64,000 nucleotides of DNA from the NCBI RefSeq assembly GCF_039962255.1, contig NZ_JAMPKY010000005.1, forward strand, positions 124,001 to 188,000. Reading direction: 5' to 3'. The notes under the pieces were generated by a model that was given only the letters and a program-made list of their open reading frames with translations, was not told where the DNA came from and made no database searches. How positions within the stretch are numbered: the stretch's first letter is position 1; each line of letters starts with the position of its first letter. The stretch is from Leptolyngbya subtilissima AS-A7 (GTDB taxonomy: Bacteria; Cyanobacteriota; Cyanobacteriia; Phormidesmidales; Phormidesmidaceae). A program made the translations under genes and the position numbers. Positions 16,406 to 26,200 of the stretch are shown in pieces.

Positions 16406-16852
16406 TTACTCCATCTCTTCATCTTTCCGACTCTCCAACTGCTGTTCTAAAAAATTCACTAAATCAGCGCAGGTGAACAGCTGGGTTTCGTCGAAGTACT
16501 CGCTGATATCGAGATCAAAAGTTTCGTAGAAGTCTTCGCAGAGGGTGAGGCTCCAGTCAAACCAGCACACCGCTGGAAACGACAGATCGTCAACCAGGTT
16601 ATCGCTGGGTTTTACGCAGCCGATTTCGAGGCCGGAGTAGGCGGTGAGCTGCTGGTAGACAAAGTCAATCAGCGGTTTGGGCAGAGGCCGACGCACTGCT
16701 GGCGGGGTCCAATGGTAGCGGTACCACTCGTCGCAGGTGAGGCATCGGCGCGATCGCAGCCACTGGTTCACCCGTTGACGGGCGACCATGTCGGGGCTGA
16801 GGGCCATATAGGTGGTAAGGCTATTGACAAAGTTTTTCAACGGTTGCCACAT
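16406..16852 (-). CDS. Hypothetical protein with acyl-carrier-like C-terminal region
   Basis: A 148-residue, Trp- and acidic-rich protein. The N-terminal half (YMALSPDMVARQRVNQWL, CLTCDEWYRYHW) has a CxxC-like pair that is not clearly a metal site. The C-terminal 75 residues (LIDFVYQQLTAYSGLEIG..KPSDNLVDDL, then LCEDFYETFDLDI and FTCADLVNFLEQQL) follow the helix pattern of acyl-carrier-like proteins, but the DSL phosphopantetheine Ser is absent. Function unknown. It is a standalone gene between yqeY and aroA on the same strand. Confidence 0.55.
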   Translation of the reverse strand: MWQPLKNFVNSLTTYMALSPDMVARQRVNQWLRSRRCLTCDEWYRYHWTPPAVRRPLPKPLIDFVYQQLTAYSGLEIGCVKPSDNLVDDLSFPAVCWFDWSLTLCEDFYETFDLDISEYFDETQLFTCADLVNFLEQQLESRKDEEME

Positions 16853-16963
16853 CGGTTGCTTGAACGTCGAGCCCTAAAATTGCTTCTGGGGCTTGGCCTC
16901 TGGGGCTTGCTTAGAGTGTGCCCAGGGCAACGGTCTAAGTCATGATTTCGGCATGAACTTAGC

Positions 16964-18319
16964 TCAGTCCAGGCTCAATCCGCAAAGCTCAGCTAGGGTA
17001 GCGGTAAAGCTCGGGTAGGAAACCGCTGCCGCTTCGGCCCGCTGTACCTGCATTGAGCCTTTGACTCGCAGGGCAGCAATCGCCAGACTCATTGCGACTC
17101 GATGATCAGTGTAACTGTCGACGACGGCCCCTGTGAGGGGGGTGCCACCATAGATGGTGAGGCCGTCGGGGTGTTCTTCAACGCGGGCACCCAGTTGGGC
17201 AAGCTGGCTGGCCATAACGGCGATGCGATCGCACTCCTTCACCCGCAATTCTTCGGCGTCAGTGATTACCGTGGTGCCCTCGGCAAACAGAGCTGCCACC
17301 GCCAAAATCGGCACCTCGTCGATCATGCGGGGGATCAGATCGCCGCTCAAAGTGGTGGCCTTAAGGCGGCTGTGGCGTACCCGCAGATCGGCCACGGGTT
17401 CTCCGGTAACCTCACGCAGATTCTCTAAGGTGATGTCGGCTTCCATGGCTTCTAGGGCGTCGAGAATGCCGGTGCGAGTGGGGTTGATGCCCACATTCTC
17501 AATGACTAGATCGGAGCCGGGGGTAATGGCTCCAGCTACCAGCCAAAAGGCAGCCGAGCTGATGTCGCCAGGTACCACCACGGTTTGCCCGGTGAGGGTG
17601 GCTGGTCCGCGCACGGTGACGCTACAGGTGTCGGCGTCTACGGCAATGTCGGCCCCAAAGGCTCGCAGCATACGCTCGCTGTGGTCGCGCGACAGGCTGG
17701 GCTCAGTGACAGTGGTTTCGCCCTCGGTCAGCAGCCCGGCCAGCAAAATGCAGGACTTGATCTGGGCGGAGGCCACGGGGGAGCGGTAGTGGATGGGTTT
17801 AAGAGACTGCCCCCGCACCGCTAGGGGAGCAAGGCGGTTGTTCTGCCGGCCCCAAATCTCTGCGCCCATCTGACTGAGGGGTTTAATCACCCGGTCCATG
17901 GGGCGCGATCGCAGTGAACCATCGCCCGTGACTGCAAAATAGCGATCGGGGTGGGACGCCAGCAGCCCCAGCATCAGCCGCAGGGTGGTGCCTGAATTTC
18001 CGGCGTTGAGCACGTCCGCCGGTTCTTGCAAATTGCCTAAACCCACTCCCTGCACCGTTACCCATTCGTCTTCAAGCGATGACATGGTAACGCCCATGGC
18101 TTGAAAGCAGGCGGCGGTGCTGCGCGGATCTTCACCCAGCAGCAGGCCCTGAATGCGAGTTTCACCTTTGGCAATCGCTCCTAGCATCAGCGATCGGTGG
18201 GAAATTGACTTATCCCCCGGCACCCGCACCCGGCCCCGCAGCGCCACCCCATCGTCAGGGAATTCAAGAGTCAGGGTTTGATGTGGGGCAGCGTCAGTCA
18301 ACTCAATGCGGGCAGTCAT
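16964..18319 (-). CDS. aroA: 3-phosphoshikimate 1-carboxyvinyltransferase (EPSP synthase)
   Basis: A 451-residue shikimate-pathway enzyme joining PEP to shikimate-3-phosphate. Landmarks: [18 protein letters not shown] with the PEP/S3P-binding Lys and Ser, [71 protein letters not shown] and a late [15 protein letters not shown]. The GDKSISHRS and GEDPRSTA wording resembles class II enzymes. Length and all blocks are normal, so the gene is intact. It lies 50 bp downstream of the PIN-TRAM gene on the same strand. Confidence 0.96.
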   Translation of the reverse strand: MTARIELTDAAPHQTLTLEFPDDGVALRGRVRVPGDKSISHRSLMLGAIAKGETRIQGLLLGEDPRSTAACFQAMGVTMSSLEDEWVTVQGVGLGNLQEPADVLNAGNSGTTLRLMLGLLASHPDRYFAVTGDGSLRSRPMDRVIKPLSQMGAEIWGRQNNRLAPLAVRGQSLKPIHYRSPVASAQIKSCILLAGLLTEGETTVTEPSLSRDHSERMLRAFGADIAVDADTCSVTVRGPATLTGQTVVVPGDISSAAFWLVAGAITPGSDLVIENVGINPTRTGILDALEAMEADITLENLREVTGEPVADLRVRHSRLKATTLSGDLIPRMIDEVPILAVAALFAEGTTVITDAEELRVKECDRIAVMASQLAQLGARVEEHPDGLTIYGGTPLTGAVVDSYTDHRVAMSLAIAALRVKGSMQVQRAEAAAVSYPSFTATLAELCGLSLD

Positions 18320-18368
18320 GGCAGCGGTAATAAAAGCCGATGCTGATCGTACCCTATTGCAGTCCGGC

Positions 18369-19451
18369 CTAGGAGGCCACTATAGAGGTCTTGGGGCGAG
18401 CAAAAATCATCCGCCCAGCGGAGGTTTGCAGTGACCCTGTCACCACCACCTCTAGCTCTTCGCCAATATAGTCGCGGCCTTCTTCGACCACGACCATGGT
18501 GCCGTCGTTCAGGTAGCCCACACCCTGGGAAGGCTCTTTGCCTTCTTTGAGAATCTTCAGGTCAATGTCGTCACCGGGCAAATAGGCAGGACGAATAGCC
18601 TGGGCTAGATCGTTGATGTTGAGGACTTCGACATCTTGGAAGCTGGCGACTTTGTTGAGGTTGTAGTCGTTGGTGAGCAACATGGCGTTGAGTTCCTGGG
18701 CCAGCTTCACCAGCTTGGCATCCACGGTGGGGATGTCGTCGTAGTCGACGGAGTTGATCAACAGGCGGTTGGGGTAGGACTCGCGAATGCGGTTGAGCAC
18801 ATCCAGCCCACGCCGACCGCGATCGCGCTTTTGGTCATTGCTGGCATCGGCCACATTCTGAAGCTCTTGCAGCACAAACTGGGGCACCAGCAGCTGCCCC
18901 TCCAAAAAGCCCGTCTCCATTAACCCTTCGATGCGGCCATCGATAATGCAGCTGGTGTCAAGCACCTTGGTTTTGCTGGGCTTGAGGGTGCCCTCGGCCA
19001 CCAAGGTTGACTCCAGCGTGCTGGGGCTGATCAGGCGCAGCAGCGATCGCCCGTGGGTATCGGCTAGGTTCATGCCTGACACCGCAAACAGCACGCTGCC
19101 TAGTACCGCCGTCATCGGCTTAATAAAGCCAAACTCTGAGGGAATGGGCAGCAAAAACAACGGCGCCAGCATCAGGTTGGCGATTAGCAGGCCCAGCACC
19201 AGACCCACGGCGCGGGTGAGAATGCGATCGGGCGGTAGTTCTTTAACCTGGCGTTCTAGACGGCGGTAGCTGGTCTGCATGACCAAGCCCAAGCCAGTGC
19301 CAATCAGCCCACCGAACACGGCGGTTACCGCACCCAGCGCCTCAATATTGGTGACCTGCTGCAAAATCGGCTGGGGCAGCAGATCAATGCTGTAGAACCC
19401 AATGCCCGCCCCGGCCAGGATAAATGAAAATATAATCAGTGCGTCTAGCAT
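18369..19451 (-). CDS. PIN-TRAM domain membrane protein (YacL-like)
   Basis: About 360 residues from ATG 19451, where a hydrophobic helix begins ([20 protein letters not shown]); the frame is open upstream. Four membrane helices occupy residues ~1-130. A PIN nuclease-like domain follows ([36 protein letters not shown]) with the acidic residues D, E and D in place. The C-terminus is a TRAM RNA-binding domain ([21 protein letters not shown]). YacL-like proteins are proposed membrane-bound RNases; the target is unknown. Confidence 0.9.
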   Translation of the reverse strand: MLDALIIFSFILAGAGIGFYSIDLLPQPILQQVTNIEALGAVTAVFGGLIGTGLGLVMQTSYRRLERQVKELPPDRILTRAVGLVLGLLIANLMLAPLFLLPIPSEFGFIKPMTAVLGSVLFAVSGMNLADTHGRSLLRLISPSTLESTLVAEGTLKPSKTKVLDTSCIIDGRIEGLMETGFLEGQLLVPQFVLQELQNVADASNDQKRDRGRRGLDVLNRIRESYPNRLLINSVDYDDIPTVDAKLVKLAQELNAMLLTNDYNLNKVASFQDVEVLNINDLAQAIRPAYLPGDDIDLKILKEGKEPSQGVGYLNDGTMVVVEEGRDYIGEELEVVVTGSLQTSAGRMIFARPKTSIVAS

Positions 19452-19653
19452 GGTGGTCTGCGGCTCTGGCCTTGATTTTGCAGCGGGTAGAGGCTGAGTG
19501 CCTATCCCTCTCAGTGTACTCCCCTGGATCAAAAGCAACCGATGAAACGCCACTAGGGGAGCCAGGTTGGCAAAAGTATACCGCTAATGCCCATCTTCCT
19601 AGCCGCCCCACCGGCTCTGCAATAATGGGGGGGTTACTGCACTTGCGTTCTTC

Positions 19654-20778
19654 ATGGCTTTGCCCTTTTTGCGATCGGCGGTGGTTCAACTGACGGCCTA
19701 TACCCCTCATGTTGAGTCGGCAGACGACCCATCCCCAGCTAGTTTCGACATTCTTGATACCAACGAGTGCCCCTACGACCTGCCTGAGGCGCTCAAAGAA
19801 AAGCTGGCCTGGCACCTGCACCACGATGTCGCCGCCAACCGCTACCCCGACGGTGGGCATGGGGCGTTGAAGAGCGCGATCGCCCAGTACGTCACCGAAT
19901 CCGCCAGCGGAACCGCGGTTAGCGCCGCTCATATCTCCGTCGGCAATGGTTCTGACGAACTGATTCGCTCGCTGCTGATCGCCACCTGCATTGGGGGTGA
20001 AGGGTCGGTGCTGGTAGCCAATCCCACCTTTTCGATGTACGGCATTCTCGCCCGCACCCTAGGCATTCCGGTGGTGACGGTGGAGCGGAGCGAGGAAACT
20101 TTTGAGGTGGATCTGGCGGCGGCGCAGCAGGCGATCGACTCTCCCTCAGAATTGCCGGTGCGAGTTGTGTTTATGGTGCACCCCAACTCTCCCACGGGCA
20201 ACGCCCTCACCGCCGCAGAGTTGGATTGGCTCAGATCTTTGCCTCCCGAGATCTTGGTTGTGGTGGATGAGGCCTATTTTGAATTCAGCCAGCAAACCAC
20301 CGTGGCTGAGGTGCTGCCTCGGCCCAACTGGGTGGTGATGCGAACCTTCTCGAAAGCCTTTCGCCTAGCGGCTTACCGGGTGGGTTATACAGTGGCGAGC
20401 TCAGAGTTGACTCAAGCGCTTGAGAAAGTGCGACTGCCCTACAACCTGCCCAGCCTCACCCAAGCGGCGGCTCAACTGGCTCTAGCTCACCGGCAGGAGC
20501 TATTGGCGGTGGTGCCTGAGATTCAGCAGCAGCGGCGGGAATTAGCGGCGGCGATCGCCCAACACACCCCCTTACATCTCTGGCCCAGCGACGCCAACTT
20601 TCTCTACGGGCGACTGCCAGTGCCCTCTGGCCAATCCCCAAACGCAGAGCTAGAGCGCTGGTTCAACTGTCTGCGCAGGCAGGGAACGCTGGTGCGCCAC
20701 ACGGGCGGCGGTCTAAGAATTACTATCGGCACTCCGGCGGAGAATCAGCGAACTTTAGCTCACATGCAGCAGCTGTAG
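19654..20778 (+). CDS. hisC: Histidinol-phosphate aminotransferase
   Basis: A 374-residue fold-type I PLP enzyme: [11 protein letters not shown] near the N-terminus, [55 protein letters not shown], the PLP lysine in [15 protein letters not shown], and the closing arginine region [11 protein letters not shown]. These blocks match HisC, step 7 of histidine synthesis; paralogues acting on aromatic or phosphonate substrates cannot be excluded. No his operon surrounds it, as is usual in cyanobacteria. It is divergent from the PIN-TRAM gene. Confidence 0.9.
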   Translation: MALPFLRSAVVQLTAYTPHVESADDPSPASFDILDTNECPYDLPEALKEKLAWHLHHDVAANRYPDGGHGALKSAIAQYVTESASGTAVSAAHISVGNGSDELIRSLLIATCIGGEGSVLVANPTFSMYGILARTLGIPVVTVERSEETFEVDLAAAQQAIDSPSELPVRVVFMVHPNSPTGNALTAAELDWLRSLPPEILVVVDEAYFEFSQQTTVAEVLPRPNWVVMRTFSKAFRLAAYRVGYTVASSELTQALEKVRLPYNLPSLTQAAAQLALAHRQELLAVVPEIQQQRRELAAAIAQHTPLHLWPSDANFLYGRLPVPSGQSPNAELERWFNCLRRQGTLVRHTGGGLRITIGTPAENQRTLAHMQQL

Positions 20779-20813
20779 GATTCTCCGCCGAAATCCTGTC
20801 CAGCACCAGCAAT

Positions 20814-20842
20814 GTAGTTGGGCAAATGCCATTTGCCCCTAC
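20814..20842. repeat. GTAG..GGGCAAATG palindromic repeat
   Basis: The left arm GTAGTTGGGCAAATG faces CATTTGCCCCTAC, an imperfect palindrome related to the GTAGGGGC class at 27882, 38240 and 62842. It lies 36 bp after hisC, and its right edge supplies the minus-strand stop codon of the next gene (CTA at 20839-20841). A weaker relative is at 1848-1869. Confidence 0.6.
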
Positions 20843-21414
20843 ACTAGGGCGCGGGCGCGGCGAACGGTGTAGGGAAGCACGCCTACTAGCAGGGCAAAGG
20901 CCTCGTCGGGCACGTTATCGACAATGTTCTGGTCAAAGTAGCTCTTGAACTGTTCGAGGATGAGCTGGGCACGATCGATGGGCACCGGCTTGTCGGTAAA
21001 ATTCTGGGTTAGCCGCACCCACTGCAGGCGAATTTTGAGGGCTTTTTGCTGGGCCTCGGCTGACTCGGGAGAAATTAGCGACAGGCTGCCCAGGGGAATC
21101 ACGGCTCGGCAATCGGCATCCAAGCCACCACCCACGGCGGCACCAGGGCCAGCAAATTCGGTGTAAAACTCTTTGTGGATAATCAAACCGTTGCGACGGC
21201 GGCTGTTGACAACCCACAGTTCGCCGCCGCGAATCCTAGCCAGAATGTCATCTTCCTCTGACAGCAGGCCAGACTCAAAAAATGGGTTTGACAGGCTATC
21301 CACTGGGCTAACGGCGTAGGGACGCATAGGCCGAGATGCCGCAGAAAATCCAGGGGAGTGCAGAGAACTCCCGTATCTAGGTCCTGGAATATTCTGCTCA
21401 AAATTGGAGATCAT
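20839..21414 (-). CDS. Conserved cyanobacterial hypothetical protein
   Basis: About 191 residues from ATG 21414 (the frame is open to 21444). The first ~60 residues look disordered (SSLHSPGFSAASRPMRPYA). The rest is a mixed domain: EEDDILARIRGGELWVVNSRRRNGLIIHKEFYTEFAGP, then PLGSLSLISPESAEAQQKAL, and a helical end QLILEQFKSYFDQNIVDNV. No catalytic motif is visible and I do not recognise a named family. The stop codon lies inside a dispersed palindrome. Confidence 0.55.
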   Translation of the reverse strand: MISNFEQNIPGPRYGSSLHSPGFSAASRPMRPYAVSPVDSLSNPFFESGLLSEEDDILARIRGGELWVVNSRRRNGLIIHKEFYTEFAGPGAAVGGGLDADCRAVIPLGSLSLISPESAEAQQKALKIRLQWVRLTQNFTDKPVPIDRAQLILEQFKSYFDQNIVDNVPDEAFALLVGVLPYTVRRARALV

Positions 21415-21612
21415 CCCCGTCACATAGTAGCGACAACAGCTCAATTAGCTACAGTCTTGGGTTCTTTTTGGGTGCTCTGATTACAGAGGTGCCCAGGCCT
21501 TCATTCTAGGGTAAACGCCTACCAGACCCTCCGTGAAGTGTTTAGCTACGCTGAAGTAGGGATAAATTTCTCTGCTTGTAGCTTGATGTTTCTGTGAAGT
21601 TGCCCGGTTGGA

Positions 21613-22230
21613 CTAGGGCTTGGTTGGATGAGTCGGCAGCTGTAGGGTTTTATGCATCATCAGCCGACGGGCCTGTAGCCCTAGCCACGAGGCTGGTGAG
21701 TCTTCGGTCTGCACGACTGAAAATCCGGCCTTGCGGTAAAGCGCTCGGGCTGCCAAGTTGTCTTCCATGACGTGGAGTTGCAGCTCACGGATACCCCACC
21801 GTTGCGCCACCTGTTCGCACGATCGCAGCAGGGTAAGAGCAACGCCCTGCCGCCTAAAGGTTTGATCTACAGCCAGATTTGAAATGTAGACATGGCGATC
21901 GCCCTGCCAGGGCCAGGGCTGGCGTAGCGAGGCTTCAACAGTGCCAGCAACTGCCTCTTCATTGCTTGCAATAGAACCTGCGGTGGGGATAGCGACGGCA
22001 GCTAGGCAAGCGTAGCGAGGCGACTGGGCCTTGAGTCGCTGCTTTAGATCTTCGTAAATGCCGAGTCGAATGAAGGGATATACCCACTGCCGCCAGCCAT
22101 CGCGATCATAAAAGCTGGCGGTGAGCACATCGGTAAGGCGATCGAGGTCGCGCAAAGTGGCTGTGCGAACGTGCGGCTGGGGTGCTGCCGAGGCCGAAAG
22201 GGGAGAAATATTTGGGTCGGCCTGTACCAT
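21613..22230 (-). CDS. GNAT family N-acetyltransferase
   Basis: About 205 residues from ATG 22230, preceded by AGAGG; an earlier in-frame ATG lies at 22251. A GNAT fold is clear from HVYISNLAVDQTFRRQGVALTLL, the acetyl-CoA loop (Q/RxxGxA), followed by ELQLHVMEDNLAARALYRKAGFSV (motif B). This resembles RimI-like and plant-plastid-type N-terminal acetyltransferases. The substrate is unknown. It is divergent from the TonB-like gene across a ~205-bp spacer. Confidence 0.85.
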   Translation of the reverse strand: MVQADPNISPLSASAAPQPHVRTATLRDLDRLTDVLTASFYDRDGWRQWVYPFIRLGIYEDLKQRLKAQSPRYACLAAVAIPTAGSIASNEEAVAGTVEASLRQPWPWQGDRHVYISNLAVDQTFRRQGVALTLLRSCEQVAQRWGIRELQLHVMEDNLAARALYRKAGFSVVQTEDSPASWLGLQARRLMMHKTLQLPTHPTKP

Positions 22231-22435
22231 GAGCCTCTGCGGCAAACACAACTACTGCCAGCGCTGCCGTTCGCGGAGCGAGTGCGCAGCACTTAACCGG
22301 ACGTTGGCCATCGCCTTAGCAGTCAATATACCCTTCTCTCCCTGCTCAAGGGGTACGATCTAGAGAATCGTTTTATTTACAGCTCGACAACGCTGATACT
22401 GCCTTTGGTCTGCCCTAGCGAGGGCATCGCTAGCT

Positions 22436-23425
22436 ATGGCCAACTCTCCATTTCTGACGACCTTTGCCCGCCACCGCGACCCCAAGCTGCTGTGGCCAGT
22501 GGCCGCTGTAGCCTCAGTGCTAACCCACGGCCTGGCCCTGGGCATGGTACGGACTCTTGCTATTCAAACCCCTACCCTGCCCGAGGGCGAAGTGGCTCCG
22601 TTACCCATTCAGCTAGTGGAGTTGTCTGCCGAGCAGGCTGCCCCTGGACCGACCGCTGAAGACACAGGTGCCGCATCCTTGGCTGAAGCCTCGATCGCAG
22701 CAGTGCCATCGACAGATGCCGCTACGCCCCTAGCGGCTCAAGCCGTCCCAGCCGCAGAGGCTCCGTCTGTTACCCCCCTGCCCCCGACGCCAGAACCGTC
22801 GGTTGCACCAGCCCCTCAGCCAGCGGCTCCTCCAGTGGATAGTCCGCCGGTTGCACCAGCCCCTCAGCCTACTCCCGCTCCAGCGACATCGGCACCACCT
22901 GTGGCTTCAGCTCCCCCCCGTCCAGAGCCAGTGGTGCCCGCCCCGGAGGTCAGCCGACCGCCAGGAGCAGAGGGCTCGCCTGGGGTGGAGAATCCTGCCC
23001 CCGTTGCGCCGCCACCGTCGGCACCCCCAGGGAATGCCGCACCGGGTGGAGCTGAAGGACAGGGCGGACAGGTGGTGCCCGTGGGTCTTCGCCTTGATCC
23101 CAATGGCAGGGATATTCCTGAAACGGCTCCCCAGCTGTTAAATACCAGCGCCATTGCCATGCGGCCTTTGGCATCGAGCTGTGGGTTTGCCAACCTAGAC
23201 GCGCTGCTGGCGGGAGTTCCGGCTGCCTCGGTGCAAATGCAAATTCGGGTGGAGCCTAACGGCGAAATTTCCAACGTTCGGTTGCTACAGGGCACGGGCA
23301 GCAGCGCGGTGGATGATTTGGTGGGTTGCGTAGTGCGGCAGCGTCTACGCCTGCAACCGGCTAGCTCGGCTGGGGTGTCTCAGCTGACGGACGCGTTTAT
23401 TTTGGATGCTCAGATTCAGTTCTAG
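22436..23425 (+). CDS. TonB-like energy transducer protein
   Basis: A 329-residue protein with TonB layout: a short cytoplasmic N-terminus, one membrane helix (LLWPVAAVASVLTHGLALGMV, ~residues 19-39), a long Pro/Ala-rich periplasmic stretch (~55-215), and a C-terminal TonB-type beta domain (VQMQIRVEPNGEISNVRLLQGTGSSAVDDLV...VVRQRLRLQP). Such proteins couple ExbBD energy to outer-membrane transporters; no exbB, exbD or receptor gene is nearby. The Pro-rich span is strongly biased and may vary between strains. Confidence 0.85.
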   Translation: MANSPFLTTFARHRDPKLLWPVAAVASVLTHGLALGMVRTLAIQTPTLPEGEVAPLPIQLVELSAEQAAPGPTAEDTGAASLAEASIAAVPSTDAATPLAAQAVPAAEAPSVTPLPPTPEPSVAPAPQPAAPPVDSPPVAPAPQPTPAPATSAPPVASAPPRPEPVVPAPEVSRPPGAEGSPGVENPAPVAPPPSAPPGNAAPGGAEGQGGQVVPVGLRLDPNGRDIPETAPQLLNTSAIAMRPLASSCGFANLDALLAGVPAASVQMQIRVEPNGEISNVRLLQGTGSSAVDDLVGCVVRQRLRLQPASSAGVSQLTDAFILDAQIQF

Positions 23426-23485
23426 CAATGCCTACAGTGGACGGGGCTTTTGCATGCCGGTAGTGGAGTTTTTAGGAAAGTAATT

Positions 23486-24253
23486 TTGGGACGACAGCGC
23501 AACAACCTCGATTTTTACGATCAGCAGGCTGCCCACTGGTGGGACGAAACCGCCACCATTGCGCCGCTCAATCGCTTGAATCCACTGAGGTTCAAATATT
23601 TTGATCGGGTCATACCCCACTGGAAAGAGCTGAGGGTGCTGGATGTGGGCTGTGGCGGGGGCTTTACCTGCGAGTTTTTGGCTCACCAACAGGCTCAGGT
23701 GTGGGGGCTAGACCAGTCGGCCAGCTGTATTGCGGCAGCTCAGACCCATGCCGAGGCGGAGGGCTGGCCGATTACCTACTGCCAGGGCGTGGCAGAAGCG
23801 CTGCCCTTTGAGGCAGCTGCCTTTGATGTGGTGGTCTGTGTGGATGTGCTAGAGCATGTGGCCGACCCTCTGAAATCGGTGCAGGAAATCAGCCGGGTGC
23901 TGAGACCTGGCGGGTTGTTTTGCTTTGACACGATCAACCGCACGGCGCGATCGCGCTTAGTCATGATCTGGCTGCTAGAGAACATCCTGCGCCAGATTCC
24001 GGTGGGCATTCACGACTGGGAGAAGTTCATCACCCCCGATGAGCTGCGCGCCATGCTGGCCCAGGCGGGCTTTGGGGAAGTGAAGATGGCTGGCTTCAAT
24101 ATGTTTGGCAGCACGGTGAGGGAAGTGGTGGCGGCCTATCGGCTGTATCAGACGGCGGGCAAGTTTGAGGCGCGCTTCGATGAGGATATGCGAGTGATGT
24201 ATATCGGCACGGCAGTAAAAGGGGGTGCGGAGCAGGTGGGTGAGTGGGGTTAA
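23486..24253 (+). CDS. ubiG: UbiG-like class I SAM methyltransferase
   Basis: About 255 residues from TTG 23486, preceded by TTAGGAAAG; TTG 23450 is the other option, and no in-frame ATG is near. It opens QRNNLDFYDQQAAHWWDE, as UbiG does, then has VLDVGCGGGFTCEFLA (SAM loop), LDQSASCIAAA, DVLEHVADPLKSVQEISRVLRPGG and INRTARSRL. UbiG O-methylates quinone precursors; cyanobacteria make plastoquinone, so the true substrate may be another quinone-like or phenolic compound. The stop codon overlaps the end of the convergent phosphatase by 4 nt. Confidence 0.8.
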   Translation: MGRQRNNLDFYDQQAAHWWDETATIAPLNRLNPLRFKYFDRVIPHWKELRVLDVGCGGGFTCEFLAHQQAQVWGLDQSASCIAAAQTHAEAEGWPITYCQGVAEALPFEAAAFDVVVCVDVLEHVADPLKSVQEISRVLRPGGLFCFDTINRTARSRLVMIWLLENILRQIPVGIHDWEKFITPDELRAMLAQAGFGEVKMAGFNMFGSTVREVVAAYRLYQTAGKFEARFDEDMRVMYIGTAVKGGAEQVGEWG

Positions 24254-25002
24254 CGTCCGTGCGGATGGTGTAAATGGTTGGTGTCGTTGAAGCGTCTGAT
24301 GCGCCACAGTTCGCTATTGAGGCGGTTGGGGCCAGTTTGGGGCCAGCGATCGCGATCGATCCAAAACTCAAACAGGGCGGTGTTGGCCATGGGCAGCCCC
24401 CAAGCGCGATCGCAGCCCATCAGGCAGGCAATCACATGCTGCAAAATCCAGTGGTGGCCGACGACGAGAACGCGATCGCCGTTGCGGTGACGCTCGATCA
24501 GCCCATCCACCACCCGCTGGGCTCGGTTGTGGCCCTGCTCTAGGGTTTCAGCCTGCGGAATGGGCTGCCAGTCGAGGCTGGTTTCGAGCTGGTGGCAGAG
24601 GTCGGGATGGCGATCGCAAGCTTCAGCCCAGGTCAGACCGGTAAAGATGCCGGCGTCGTATTCTCTGAGGTCATCCAGCAGGGTCACGGGCACTGTCTGA
24701 CCAAAGGCTTGGAGCGTTCCTGCGATCGCAGCCTGTGGGGCTGAATTCGGTTCATTAACAGCCTGAAAAGCCTCTTTCCCCAGGCCGTTGATTATTTCTG
24801 CCAAAGTGGTGGTTGAGCGTGCCAAGGGGCTGCAATAGATGTGGGTAGGATGCCAGCCGGTAGTGGCCAGATGTTGGCCCAACCGTCGCGACTGCTCAAC
24901 GCCCAGGGGGGTTAGCCCGGTAGAGCTGCATCCTTCCATTCGGCCCTCGGTGTTGCCCACCGACTGACCGTGACGCACAAGCAGCAGTTTGAGAACAGTC
25001 AT
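24250..25002 (-). CDS. Histidine phosphatase family protein
   Basis: A 250-residue protein with the branch-1 motif LLVRHGQSVGNTEGRMEG at the N-terminus (phospho-acceptor His in RHG), THIYCSPLARSTTTLAEI, an acidic DLREYDAGIFTGLTWAEA, and VLVVGHHWILQHVIACL with the second catalytic His. This fits a phosphoglycerate-mutase-like phosphatase (PGAM/PhoE type). The substrate cannot be told from sequence. It converges on the ubiG-like gene with a 4-nt overlap. Confidence 0.9.
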   Translation of the reverse strand: MTVLKLLLVRHGQSVGNTEGRMEGCSSTGLTPLGVEQSRRLGQHLATTGWHPTHIYCSPLARSTTTLAEIINGLGKEAFQAVNEPNSAPQAAIAGTLQAFGQTVPVTLLDDLREYDAGIFTGLTWAEACDRHPDLCHQLETSLDWQPIPQAETLEQGHNRAQRVVDGLIERHRNGDRVLVVGHHWILQHVIACLMGCDRAWGLPMANTALFEFWIDRDRWPQTGPNRLNSELWRIRRFNDTNHLHHPHGR

Positions 25003-25042
25003 CGGCTCGACTCAACAGTAAGCTATCCCAAACCTAAGTTTA

Positions 25043-25065
25043 GGTCGCCCATTGGGCGACCTTTT
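25043..25065 (+). terminator. GGTCGCCC hairpin with T-run
   Basis: GGTCGCCC (25043-25050), loop ATT, GGGCGACC (25054-25061), then TTTT. It reads as a rightward terminator but lies 40 bp upstream of the leftward phosphatase gene, so it has no plus-strand gene to end. It may insulate the phosphatase promoter or end a short transcript. Confidence 0.45.
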
Positions 25066-25198
25066 CCATAGACGGCTAGATTCAGAGGGTGATCAACCAG
25101 GTGCGCTTGGGCTTGCTCGAGAGCGATCGGCAGAAGATTCTCTGGATCTGGAGGGGAAGCCGTCGATGGGGTTTAGGGGAGTAGAGGGTGAGTAGGCA

Positions 25199-25228
25199 GG
25201 GGATGAGGGGTAGGCTAGGGGAATGGGG
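25199..25228 (+). repeat. Four-run G4 tract upstream of the CDF transporter
   Basis: Four runs of GGGG are separated by loops of 4, 7 and 3 nt (ATGA, TAGGCTA, AAT), which meets the standard G-quadruplex motif. Further G-runs lie just to the left (25156-25190). It sits 79 bp before the CDF gene start in the coding-strand sense. Confidence 0.6.
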
Positions 25229-25306
25229 AAAGTGTCTATTGATGCGCCCAGAATGCTGGAAGCATGCCAAGATGCTATGAAAATTGCCTAGATTTACGGT
25301 TTACCC

Positions 25307-26128
25307 ATGGTTTGTTCGGTTCACCCAACGTCGCCGTTTGCCTGTCGCTGTGGTCTGGATGCTGTCGATCGCCAACGGTTGGGCCTATTCCTTAGCGTAG
25401 TGCTGGGGTTTGCGGTGGTGGAATGGCTGGTGGGCAGTCAGAGCCACAGCCTGGCACTTCAGTCAGACGCGGGGCACATGCTAACGGATGTGGGGGCGAT
25501 CGCCCTGGCGCTGTCGGCGAGCTGGCTGACCCGGCTGACGCTGGCCCGCCCTCGACCGGGGCAGCCGCGCCTGGAAGCGATCGCGGCTTTGGTAAATGGG
25601 CTGGGGCTGCTGGCCATGGCGGGGTTGATCTCTCTAGAGGCCTGGCAGCACCTAAGTGCGCCACCTGTGGCCTTGGTCAGCGGGCCAATGCTAGGAACGG
25701 CTCTGGTGGGCTTGGGCATTAACGGATTTGGGGTTTGGCTGCTGCACGGCCAGGGCGATGAGTCGCTGAACCGGCGCGGGGCGTTTTTGCATGTGGTGGC
25801 CGACCTGGTGAGCTCGGTGGGGGTAATCGTGGGGGCGCTGTGTATGGCGCTGTTCCACTGGTTTTGGGTGGATGGGGCCTTGAGTTTGGCGATCGCCTTG
25901 CTAATTGGCAGTAGTGCCCTGCCGCTGATCTACCAAAGCTGGGGCCACCTGAGGGGCAATAGGGGCAATGCTAGCCTAGACCTATCCGCCCTCGGGTTTT
26001 TAGAGGCCGGGCGCACTGACTTGAGTGCCCACATCTTGGGGTCATCCTCCTCTAGCGCGCCGTTGGTAACGGCTTTGGGTAACAAACCTGGTGTATTGGC
26101 GACAAAACTGCACCACAACGGCTTTTAG
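25307..26128 (+). CDS. Cation diffusion facilitator (CDF) transporter, divergent C-terminus
   Basis: A 273-residue membrane protein with about six helices. Two HxxxD metal motifs are present: SDAGHMLTDVGAIALAL (TM2) and HVVADLVSSVGVIVGAL (TM5), the CDF zinc site. After TM6 (DGALSLAIALLIGSSALPLIY) the usual cytosolic beta-alpha metal-sensing domain is not recognisable; instead ~60 low-complexity residues follow (GSSSSSAPLVTALGNKPGVL). Likely Zn or Co efflux driven by protons. A late frameshift is possible. Confidence 0.85.
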   Translation: MVCSVHPTSPFACRCGLDAVDRQRLGLFLSVVLGFAVVEWLVGSQSHSLALQSDAGHMLTDVGAIALALSASWLTRLTLARPRPGQPRLEAIAALVNGLGLLAMAGLISLEAWQHLSAPPVALVSGPMLGTALVGLGINGFGVWLLHGQGDESLNRRGAFLHVVADLVSSVGVIVGALCMALFHWFWVDGALSLAIALLIGSSALPLIYQSWGHLRGNRGNASLDLSALGFLEAGRTDLSAHILGSSSSSAPLVTALGNKPGVLATKLHHNGF

Positions 26129-26200
26129 ATTCTAATATTCATAGCTAGGTGGCCATCTCTGCATGGGCCAGCACTGCACTGTGTCTACGGGAGTTAAACC

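Noticed and set aside
17154-17789. Long plus-strand frame opposite aroA
   Set aside because: A shadow of the aroA reading frame with no domain.
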